DNA of 15,294 nt, taken from NCBI GenBank assembly GCA_051891935.1, contig JBJFFR010000080.1:1-15294 (forward strand). The letters run 5' to 3'. The stretch's first letter is position 1, and each line of letters opens with the position of its first letter. Of the stretch, positions 5,833-13,143 are shown in pieces. Source of the stretch: UMGS363 sp051891935 (GTDB taxonomy: Bacteria; Bacillota; Clostridia; Oscillospirales; Ruminococcaceae). The notes beneath the pieces were generated by a model. It worked only from the letters and a program-made list of their open reading frames with translations, searched no databases and was not told the origin of the DNA. The translations under genes were made by a program, and so were the position numbers.

Positions 5833-8529
5833 TTATTCCTCAAAAATTTTATCAAGCTCGGAGAGTGATATCTCGGCTGTCGGCTTGAAGCTGTCCGAGT
5901 TCACATATTCATAAAGGCTCTTGTAAAGCTGACGGCAGGAAATGCTGTCCGACTTTTTGTCAAGACGAGCCGTGCAGACGAGAAGCCTTCCGCCGCCCGT
6001 TCTCGCTTCAAAGATCGTACCGAGCGAATGATTTCGGGCATTCGTGTCGATCGTTCTGACTATCGGCTCTATCGGAAGTCCGTCCAATATCGCCGTTCTT
6101 GAATCCTCGACTGCATCGTACCACTGCGCTGTCGAATATATCTCGCTCGGGAATCCGTTCAGCGCAGCATTATCCTTATCGACAAGCAGACCGAGTGTAC
6201 CGACAGGACTTGGTTTTTTCATCGAAACGGAAATGCTGTTGAACATACTGTAATTCCAGAAATCCGTGCAGTATGTACCCTCGATAGACTTGCTTTCGGG
6301 GAGCTTGTCGGGCATGAACAGCACCGCTTCGCCGTTTGAAAGCCTTGCCTTTGCCTTCTCCCAGTCAGTTTCGGCGCAGGTCGGAAGCTCTGTCACCTCG
6401 GGGAATATCCACAGATCATAGCCGTTCTTTATGCCGTCCGTTTCCAGCGTGAGCCTTGCTTTTGCAGCCTTTTCAAGCGTTGGCATCGTGAGCTTGACCG
6501 TTCCGAGTGTGAAAACTCCGCTCTTGAAGCTGCCCTTTTCGGCAAGCTCATATCCGTATGCTTTTCCGTCCGCTTCAAGCGTGATCTTAACGGTCGGGTC
6601 AACATCCGCAGCAGCCGAATAACTGTAAAGCATGACGGGCATTTCAATTTCATCTCCGCAGCTCCATACGAACTTCGGCAGAACACCGAGAACGACCCTA
6701 TCCGAGCAGAAGCCTCTCCATTCCTCGGGTGAAATAACTCCCTTGCTTTCCATAAAGCTGTTCAAAATTCCTACAAGCGCAGTTCCCTGCCCCGTGAAAT
6801 CCTGCAGGTCAAGCAGCTGGAAGCCTGAAAGCTCATCCGAACGAAGCGCAGTTTCGATCTCGTTCTTATAACATTCAGCTGCAAATCGTCCCGAAGCCTT
6901 GAAGTAGCTGTCCGCAAGGTGTAAAAGTCCTGCCCTTTCCAGACGTTCACGGAAGATCTCGAAATTATACGGTTTAAGAACGCCCGTGTATTTCGCTATT
7001 TCATTGTAGTCGGGATACATAAAGTACTGTCCGACCTCGTGTGAAATAACGGGGATCTCGGGGATGAATTCACTTCCGCCCTCGCCGAGCGAAACAGTTT
7101 TTACGCCTGTTCCGTACTGTATTTCAATTGTGCCGCCCTTTGTTTCACCGTCCGAAACAGCGTTCGGAGCGATAATTTCATCATAATTGTAGTTGGAATT
7201 CGGCGCAGCTGTCTGGATATGTCCGAGCGGTGCGTCGCACATTGCATAAGAACCTCTGAAAAGTCGGTCGTGCGAAAAACGAACGCCGACAAAAAGATCA
7301 TCCCCCTCAACAACGCACGGGATAAACTGGAAGTTGTTTGAACCCTGCGTGTAGAGATGCCTGCTGTCGTGCGCCTTATAACCGAGCAATATCTCGTTAA
7401 GACGCTCCTTGCTGCCCCAAAGCTCATTGCCGAGCGAAAGTGCAAAGAATGACGGATGACTGCCGAATTCGTCCAGAATACGATAGCCTTCCTCGATAAG
7501 ATAACGCTGACCGTCATTCAGTTCTTCCTCGACCGTTCCCCAGAACGGAAGCTCGGGCTCCATATAAATTCCAAGCTCATCGGCTGCCTCAAATGCAGCT
7601 TCGGGAGGACAGCAGGTGTGGAAACGGTAGTGGTTTATGCCGTGCTCCTTCGCGGTTTTCATCACCTTCAGCCACGAAGCCTTGTCCATTGGCGCAGCGC
7701 CCGTCATCGGGAAGATCATTCCGTCATGCTTTCCTCGCAGAAACGCTCTTTCGCCGTTTACAAGAAGCTTTCTGCCGTTCGTTTCGTACTTTTTCATGCC
7801 GAAATCGACCGTTTGAACGTCCTCGCCGCAGCTGACCTTCAAGGTATAGATGTTATGATCAAACTCGTTCCACGGCTTTGCACCTTCAAGCTTATATTCA
7901 TACTCAAAATCTCCGTCAGCTGTAAAAGTTTCCGCCTTGAAACCATCGACCTGAACCGTAACATCTCCGCAAGCGGACATTTTTCCCTTTATGACAATGC
8001 TGCTTTCATCAAGCTTCGGGAAAACACGTATTTTCTCCGCACGGAGCTTTTTCTCCGATGTAACGGATATTTCGCCGAGGATACCGAGCCAGTTCGTCTG
8101 CGTATCGGGTGAAGTCATGTGACCGCCCGGGACGGGATAGCCTGTATTGCTCACAGCGATTGTGACAACGTTTTCATTTTCGGCAATATAATCGGTTATA
8201 TTATATCTGTGCGATGTACAAAAGCTGTTCTGCGTTCCGACAAGCTTTTCGTTTATGTAAACCTCGCTAATTCTCGTTCTTTCAAGCTTAAGAAAAAATT
8301 CCTCGTCTGCGTTCGGCTTGTGCAGCGATATTTTTCTGCTGTAAACGATCTTTCCCTCGAATTTATATGGGTCGCCGAGATAGCCGTCAATTCGTTCCTC
8401 GTTCAAAGGTGAAAGCTTCATCTGCGAAACTGTTGACGGGAGCGTTGTGCTGCCGCTTGAAATCTCTGTATTTTCTGTATTTATAAGCTTATAATCCCAT
8501 TTTCCGCTTAAATCAAATATTTCTGTCAT
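5833..8529 (-). CDS. Glycoside hydrolase family 2 enzyme (cytosolic)
   Basis: An 898-residue protein without a signal peptide. It opens with a sugar-binding jelly-roll domain (about 1-165, ending in the typical NWLGILGEI segment at 146-154). An Ig-like sandwich domain follows (~165-250), then a TIM barrel (~255-600) with HGINHYRFHTCCPPEAAFEAADELG (296-320). SLGNELWGS supplies the probable acid/base Glu369, and ISHEVGQY the probable nucleophile Glu498. GH2 enzymes remove beta-linked galactose, glucuronic acid, mannose or similar sugars with retention of configuration; which sugar is not clear, so beta-galactosidase would be an over-call. The last ~300 residues form accessory domains I cannot name. 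GGAGGA (8536-8541) lies 6 bases before the ATG, and a strong promoter lies just upstream. The MATE exporter gene follows 6 bases downstream. The cytosolic location implies that the substrate is imported or made inside the cell. Confidence 0.88.
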   Translation of the reverse strand: MTEIFDLSGKWDYKLINTENTEISSGSTTLPSTVSQMKLSPLNEERIDGYLGDPYKFEGKIVYSRKISLHKPNADEEFFLKLERTRISEVYINEKLVGTQNSFCTSHRYNITDYIAENENVVTIAVSNTGYPVPGGHMTSPDTQTNWLGILGEISVTSEKKLRAEKIRVFPKLDESSIVIKGKMSACGDVTVQVDGFKAETFTADGDFEYEYKLEGAKPWNEFDHNIYTLKVSCGEDVQTVDFGMKKYETNGRKLLVNGERAFLRGKHDGMIFPMTGAAPMDKASWLKVMKTAKEHGINHYRFHTCCPPEAAFEAADELGIYMEPELPFWGTVEEELNDGQRYLIEEGYRILDEFGSHPSFFALSLGNELWGSKERLNEILLGYKAHDSRHLYTQGSNNFQFIPCVVEGDDLFVGVRFSHDRLFRGSYAMCDAPLGHIQTAAPNSNYNYDEIIAPNAVSDGETKGGTIEIQYGTGVKTVSLGEGGSEFIPEIPVISHEVGQYFMYPDYNEIAKYTGVLKPYNFEIFRERLERAGLLHLADSYFKASGRFAAECYKNEIETALRSDELSGFQLLDLQDFTGQGTALVGILNSFMESKGVISPEEWRGFCSDRVVLGVLPKFVWSCGDEIEMPVMLYSYSAAADVDPTVKITLEADGKAYGYELAEKGSFKSGVFTLGTVKLTMPTLEKAAKARLTLETDGIKNGYDLWIFPEVTELPTCAETDWEKAKARLSNGEAVLFMPDKLPESKSIEGTYCTDFWNYSMFNSISVSMKKPSPVGTLGLLVDKDNAALNGFPSEIYSTAQWYDAVEDSRTAILDGLPIEPIVRTIDTNARNHSLGTIFEARTGGGRLLVCTARLDKKSDSISCRQLYKSLYEYVNSDSFKPTAEISLSELDKIFEE

Positions 8530-8557
8530 AGCAAGTCCTCCAAAAGCATTTTAACCT

Positions 8558-8586
8558 ATTCTATCATATTTAGAATTGTTTTTCAA
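8558..8586 (-). promoter_or_regulatory. SigA-type promoter of the GH2-MATE unit
   Basis: On the minus strand TTGAAA (8581-8586) and TAGAAT (8558-8563) are 17 bases apart. The predicted start is about 22 bases before the GH2 ATG, so the leader is short and leaves little room for RNA-based control. Confidence 0.75.
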
Positions 8587-8657
8587 GCATAATGAAAGAA
8601 ATATTTCCCATAAAAACACATTTGATGCTGTTGTTACAGCAAGCTGTTCACGTTTCG

Positions 8658-8702
8658 TCTGATATCAAATGTACTCACTCCGTTCGTACATTTGATATCA
8701 GA
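8658..8702. repeat. Perfect 17-bp palindrome with 11-base loop
   Basis: 8658-8674 (TCTGATATCAAATGTAC) is exactly complementary to 8686-8702. A partial third copy of its core (ACATTTGAT) lies at 8619-8627, and AGCTGTTC occurs on both sides (8642-8649, 8707-8714). There is no T-run after either arm, so it is not a simple terminator. It may be a dispersed palindromic repeat or a protein-binding site. Confidence 0.7.
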
Positions 8703-8721
8703 GGAAAGCTGTTCTGTTAAG

Positions 8722-8818
8722 AAAGAATAAGCGCAATTCAATTTTTTGGTTTAACGGTTTTGTTTATCATTTCCGTTTTAACATTTTGATTGAATTGCGC
8801 TTTTTATAGCTATTCTTT
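8722..8818. terminator. Large hairpin, probable terminator of the rpoBC transcript
   Basis: A perfect 14-bp stem (8729-8742 with 8789-8802) has partly paired inner arms (AACGG 8753-8757 with CCGTT 8773-8777). An outer helix, 8722-8729 with 8811-8818, is an alternative extension. T-rich stretches follow the stem on both strands: TTTTT within 8801-8805 on plus, and ATTCTTTCTT on minus. No plus-strand gene ends here, so the likely user is rpoC, about 270 bases upstream on the minus strand. The loop is unusually large for a terminator. Confidence 0.55.
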
Positions 8819-8821
8819 TTT

Positions 8822-9069
8822 ATGCTGTCGCAGCGAGCTTTTCACTTTAGTTTAGGGAATTTCGCTTCTGCGGAAGCGACAAGGTGGCGCTGCCCTGTGG
8901 AGGTCACTCTGCGAAGCCATTATCGGTACCGAGCCACAAACTTACAGCTCACTCAAAATTATATACGAAATGGCAGCGGGGGCTCCCCGCCCCTTGACCC
9001 CTGCCACCCTTTGAAAAGCGTGGACGTAAACTTTAGCTTGCTTCGCATTGCTGCGGCTTTTTGGTTGGC
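8822..9069. repeat. Gene-free, hairpin-rich intergenic block downstream of rpoC
   Basis: No credible gene is present. Stem-loops include 8862-8868 with 8873-8879 (7 bp, TGCG loop) and 8976-8981 with 8985-8990 (GCGGGG/CCCCGC, 3-base loop). The latter is nested in TGGCAG (8971-8976) and CTGCCA (9001-9006). The GC-rich 8970-9010 segment differs sharply from the AT-rich gaps elsewhere in the window. The texture resembles interspersed repeats of gut Clostridia, but copy number cannot be seen from one window. Confidence 0.45.
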
Positions 9070-12000
9070 TTAAAGATTCTGCGGCTGTGCGCTGTGGTCT
9101 GTAAAGCCTTCGTTTTTCATAATGGTAACGTTATTGTAAACGCTCATACCTGTACCTGCAGGGATAAGCTTACCGATAATAACGTTCTCCTTAAGACCCA
9201 TGAGGTGGTCAGTCTTGCCCTTGATAGCTGCATCGGTGAGCGCTCTTGTTGTTTCCTGGAAGGAAGCAGCGGAGAGGAAGCTTTCGGAGTTGGAAGCGGC
9301 CTTCGTGATACCCTGGAGAACAGGGAGATATGTTACGAAGCTGAGTCCTTCTTCGCCTGCGTCCATACGCTTCTTGATGCCTTCATTTATCTCGGCAATT
9401 TCCTTCCTGTCAACGAGTGAGCCGGGGAGGAGATAGCTTGAACCGCTGTCGTCTACCTTGACCTTGCGGAGCATCTGACGGACGATAACTTCGATATGCT
9501 TATCGTTGATATCAACACCCTGGAGGCGGTAAACCTTCTGAACTTCGGTGATGATATAGTTCTGAACAGCCTGCTGACCGTTTACTGCAAGGATATCGCC
9601 GGGGTTGATCGAACCTTCTGTGAGCGGCTGACCTGCGGTAACTGTATCGCCTGCGGAAACCTTGATCTTGTAGCCGTAAGGAACGGGATAGTATTCTTCC
9701 TCGCCTGTTTCATCGCTCTTGATGATAACGTTTCTGGTCTTCTTGATCTCTTCCATACGAACGGTGCCTGCTGCCTTTGCGATGATAGCAGCGTTCTTCG
9801 GACGGCGGCTTTCAAAGAGTTCTTCAACACGGGGAAGACCCTGTGTGATATCTTCTGCGGAAGCGATACCACCGGTATGGAACGTTCTCATTGTAAGCTG
9901 TGTACCCGGTTCACCGATGGACTGCGCAGCGATTACGCCGACAGCTTCGCCGACACGGACAATGTTGTTATTTGCAAGGTTTGCGCCGTAGCACTTTGCG
10001 CATACGCCGTTTTTAGCCTTACAGTTGAGTACGGAGCGGATAGTAACCTTTTCGATTCCGCTGTCAACGACCTTCTGTGCGTCGGCGTCGTTCATAAGTC
10101 TGTTGCGGCTCATGATGAGGTCGCCTGTTGCAGGATCGCGGAGATCTTCAAGCAGATATCTGCCGATAAGTCTTTCCTTCAAAGGTTCGATCATTTCGTT
10201 GCCGTTCTTGATCGTATAAACTTCGATACCCTCATCTGTTCCGCAGTCTTCTTCGTGGATGATGACTTCCTGCGAAACGTCAACAAGACGTCTTGTGAGG
10301 TAACCCGAGTCAGCGGTACGAAGAGCCGTATCGGCAAGTCCCTTACGGGCACCACGGGAAGAAATGAAGTATTCGAGGATGTTAAGACCTTCACGATAGT
10401 TTGCACGAATAGGCATCTCGATAGTCGAACCGGAAGTATTGGCGATAAGTCCTCTCATACCTGCGAGCTGTCTGATCTGGTTGATAGAACCACGGGCACC
10501 GGAGTCAGCCATCATATGAATAGGATTGTTTTCGATATCGTAATGCTTCTTGATGCAGTTTGTAAGGTCGTCGGTTGCCTGGTTCCAGATGCTGATGAAA
10601 CGCTTGGACTTCTCGGCAGCGGAGATAAAGCCTCTCTTGTAAAGCTTGTTGATCTTCTCTACCTGTGCGTCGGCGTCGGCAACGATATCCTTCTTCTCGG
10701 GAGGGATAAGAGCGTCACAAACAGCAACGGTGAGGGCAGCCCTTGTGGAATATTTGTAGCCGAGAGCCTTGATCTTATCAAGAACTTCGGAAGTAACGGT
10801 CGTGCCGTGGATCCTGATGCAGCGTTCGATGATGTCGGAGAGCTGCTTCTTCTTAACGAGGAAGTCAATCTCGAGGTCGAACTGCTTATCGGAATTTGTT
10901 CTGTCGACATAGCCGAGGTTCTGCGGAATATTTTCGTTGAAGATGAGTCGGCCTGCTGTGCAGTCGATGAGCTTGGAAACTGTCTTTCCGCCGATCTCCT
11001 TGGAGATACGAACCTTGATAGCGGCGTGGATCGAGATGATGTGAGCATCGTAAGCCATGAGAGCTTCGTTTACATCACGGAAGATCTTGCCTTCGCCGGG
11101 CTCGCCTGCCTTCTTCATTGTGAGGTAGTAGGAACCGAGCACCATATCCTGCGAAGGAACTGCAACAGGACGTCCGTCGGAAGGCTTCAGGAGGTTATTT
11201 GCAGCGAGCATGAGGAAACGAGCCTCTGCCTGTGCTTCTGCGGAGAGCGGGAGATGGACAGCCATCTGGTCACCGTCGAAGTCGGCGTTGAACGCTGTAC
11301 ATACGAGCGGATGAAGCTTGATAGCTCTGCCTTCTACGAGGATAGGTTCAAATGCCTGGATACCGAGTCTGTGAAGCGTTGGAGCACGGTTGAGGAATAC
11401 GGGATGATCCTTGATAACATTTTCAAGCGCATCCCAGACTTCGTTCTTGGAACGCTCTACCATCTTACGGGCAGACTTGATATTTGTAACGACCTTTGTA
11501 TCTACAAGGCGCTTCATAACGAAGGGCTTGAAAAGTTCAAGAGCCATTTCCTTAGGAAGACCGCACTGGTACATTTTAAGCTCAGGACCTACGACGATAA
11601 CGGAACGTCCTGAGTAGTCAACACGCTTACCGAGAAGGTTCTGACGGAAACGTCCCTGCTTACCCTTGAGCATATCGGAAAGAGATTTGAGCGCACGGTT
11701 GTTGGGGCCTGTAACAGGTCTGCCGTGTCTGCCGTTGTCGATAAGTGCGTCAACAGCTTCCTGGAGCATTCTCTTTTCGTTTCTGATGATGATATCGGGT
11801 GCTTCAAGTTCAAGCATCTTCTTAAGACGGTTGTTTCTGTTGATAACACGTCTGTAAAGATCGTTAAGGTCGGATGTTGCATAGCGTCCGCCGTCCAGCA
11901 TTACCATAGGACGGATATCGGGCGGAATTACGGGGATGACCTGCATGACCATCCATGAAGGCTTGTTATTGGAAAGACGGAAGCTTTCCATAATTTCAAG

Positions 12001-12969
12001 GCGCTTGAGAAGCTTGATCTTCTTCTGACCTGCAGGGAGGTCTTTAAGCTCTTCCTTGAGATCGTCGGAAGCCCAAGTGAGGTTATCCTTCCAGTTAGCC
12101 TTGTCGATAAGCTCGTCATAATCGCCGTTTGCGTTCTTTTCGCCGACATTCTCGAAGAAAAGACGTTCGATATACTGTGAGCCTGTTTCGACTTCAATAA
12201 CGGACTTGTGTGCTTCTTCACGAATACGGTTGTAGCCGAGCACTTCATCCGTGTAGGTAAGGCGGCTGACAACCTCGCCGACTGCGAAGCTCTCGCTGTC
12301 AGCATTGTCCTTGATAACATAGTAGCGTCTTGCAAGGAAATCAGTGATCTGATCTTCCGTAAGGCCTGTTACTTCGGAGAATGCGTTGATCTTCATACGG
12401 ATAAAGTTATCGTATCTGTCGGGATCGTATTCTTCGAGGAGTTCAAGGATAGCTTCCGCACCCATTTCGGCAACGAAATCGTCCTCATACTTCTCACGCA
12501 TATCCATATATTCTTTTTCTGTGAGGAGCTGCTTCTTTTCAAGCTCTGTATTGCCGGGATCGACAACGATATACTTTGTGAAGTAAAGTATCTCTTCAAG
12601 GCGCTTCTGGGAAACCTCGATGACCTGACCGATCCTTGACGGTGTGCCCTTGAAGTACCAGATATGGGAAACAGGAGCTGCAAGCTCGATATGACCCATA
12701 CGCTCACGTCTTACCTTTGCTCTTGTAACTTCAACGCCGCAGCGTTCGCAGACCTTGCCCTTGAAGCGTATCTTCTTATACTTTCCGCAGTGACATTCCC
12801 AGTCCTTTGTAGGTCCGAAAATTCTTTCGCAGAAAAGACCGTCACGTTCAGGCTTCTGGGTTCTGTAATTTATGGTTTCGGGTCTTTCAACAATACCGTG
12901 CGACCAGCTTCTGATCTGTTCGGGGGATGCAAGACCGATTTTAATTGATTCAAATGTGTTGAATTCCAA
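9070..12969 (-). CDS. rpoC: DNA-directed RNA polymerase subunit beta'
   Basis: A 1299-residue beta' subunit of the core polymerase. The N-terminal zinc site is C59, C61, C74 and C77. The catalytic NADFDGD (561-567) carries the three Mg-binding aspartates. The bridge helix (GLADTALRTADSGYLTRRLVDV) lies at about 877-898, the second zinc site is C909, C983, C990 and C993, and the trigger-loop region (AVGVIAAQSIGEPGTQLTMRTFHTGG) is at about 1009-1034. It is roughly 100 residues longer than the Bacillus protein as I recall it. The excess lies between GAEAI (170-174) and RLEIMESF (323-330), an insertion between conserved regions A and B. The start codon is TTG (12967-12969), supported by AAAGGAG at 12979-12985 with a 9-base spacer; an in-frame stop lies two codons upstream. 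It is co-directional with rpoB. Confidence 0.98.
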   Translation of the reverse strand: MEFNTFESIKIGLASPEQIRSWSHGIVERPETINYRTQKPERDGLFCERIFGPTKDWECHCGKYKKIRFKGKVCERCGVEVTRAKVRRERMGHIELAAPVSHIWYFKGTPSRIGQVIEVSQKRLEEILYFTKYIVVDPGNTELEKKQLLTEKEYMDMREKYEDDFVAEMGAEAILELLEEYDPDRYDNFIRMKINAFSEVTGLTEDQITDFLARRYYVIKDNADSESFAVGEVVSRLTYTDEVLGYNRIREEAHKSVIEVETGSQYIERLFFENVGEKNANGDYDELIDKANWKDNLTWASDDLKEELKDLPAGQKKIKLLKRLEIMESFRLSNNKPSWMVMQVIPVIPPDIRPMVMLDGGRYATSDLNDLYRRVINRNNRLKKMLELEAPDIIIRNEKRMLQEAVDALIDNGRHGRPVTGPNNRALKSLSDMLKGKQGRFRQNLLGKRVDYSGRSVIVVGPELKMYQCGLPKEMALELFKPFVMKRLVDTKVVTNIKSARKMVERSKNEVWDALENVIKDHPVFLNRAPTLHRLGIQAFEPILVEGRAIKLHPLVCTAFNADFDGDQMAVHLPLSAEAQAEARFLMLAANNLLKPSDGRPVAVPSQDMVLGSYYLTMKKAGEPGEGKIFRDVNEALMAYDAHIISIHAAIKVRISKEIGGKTVSKLIDCTAGRLIFNENIPQNLGYVDRTNSDKQFDLEIDFLVKKKQLSDIIERCIRIHGTTVTSEVLDKIKALGYKYSTRAALTVAVCDALIPPEKKDIVADADAQVEKINKLYKRGFISAAEKSKRFISIWNQATDDLTNCIKKHYDIENNPIHMMADSGARGSINQIRQLAGMRGLIANTSGSTIEMPIRANYREGLNILEYFISSRGARKGLADTALRTADSGYLTRRLVDVSQEVIIHEEDCGTDEGIEVYTIKNGNEMIEPLKERLIGRYLLEDLRDPATGDLIMSRNRLMNDADAQKVVDSGIEKVTIRSVLNCKAKNGVCAKCYGANLANNNIVRVGEAVGVIAAQSIGEPGTQLTMRTFHTGGIASAEDITQGLPRVEELFESRRPKNAAIIAKAAGTVRMEEIKKTRNVIIKSDETGEEEYYPVPYGYKIKVSAGDTVTAGQPLTEGSINPGDILAVNGQQAVQNYIITEVQKVYRLQGVDINDKHIEVIVRQMLRKVKVDDSGSSYLLPGSLVDRKEIAEINEGIKKRMDAGEEGLSFVTYLPVLQGITKAASNSESFLSAASFQETTRALTDAAIKGKTDHLMGLKENVIIGKLIPAGTGMSVYNNVTIMKNEGFTDHSAQPQNL

Positions 12970-13143
12970 CAGCTAACACTCCTTTAAACATTTTACTCTT
13001 AAAGGCTCGTACTGCCGATTTAGCAAATGCCCGAAGGCAATGTATAAAGCGCGTTTAAACGTACTTTATACATTTTTATGCAGTTTTTATCGGCATAAAA
13101 CGGGATATGCAGAGAAAAACATATTCCGTTTTCTTTATTCGGG
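12970..13143 (-). other. rpoB-rpoC intergenic region with two hairpins
   Basis: The gap is 174 bp and holds the rpoC Shine-Dalgarno site at 12979-12985. Hairpin one, directly after the rpoB stop, pairs 13132-13120 with 13109-13097 (13 bp, one mismatch). Hairpin two pairs 13074-13064 with 13049-13039 (11 bp) around a loop containing the self-complementary CGTTTAAACG. A small stem TGCC-TTCG-GGCA follows. Neither large hairpin has a proper minus-strand T-run, so they look more like RNA processing or stability elements than terminators. I found no convincing separate rpoC promoter. Confidence 0.55.

Noticed and set aside
7456..8112. A 218-codon plus-strand frame
   Set aside because: It is antisense to the GH2 gene, whose domain order and catalytic motifs are continuous across the same region.
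8822..9073. An 83-codon plus-strand frame between GH2 and rpoC
   Set aside because: It crosses several stem-loops and a GC-rich repeat-like block, lacks a ribosome binding site and overlaps the rpoC stop; no protein family features.
9496..11613. A 705-codon open frame on the plus strand
   Set aside because: It lies wholly antisense to rpoC, has Cys/Asp-rich composition typical of a reversed coding frame, no recognisable domain and no ribosome binding site.
13021..13060. Possible rpoC promoter in the rpoB-rpoC gap
   Set aside because: A TTGCTA box on the minus strand (13021-13026) has no acceptable -10 box at a 16-19 base spacing.
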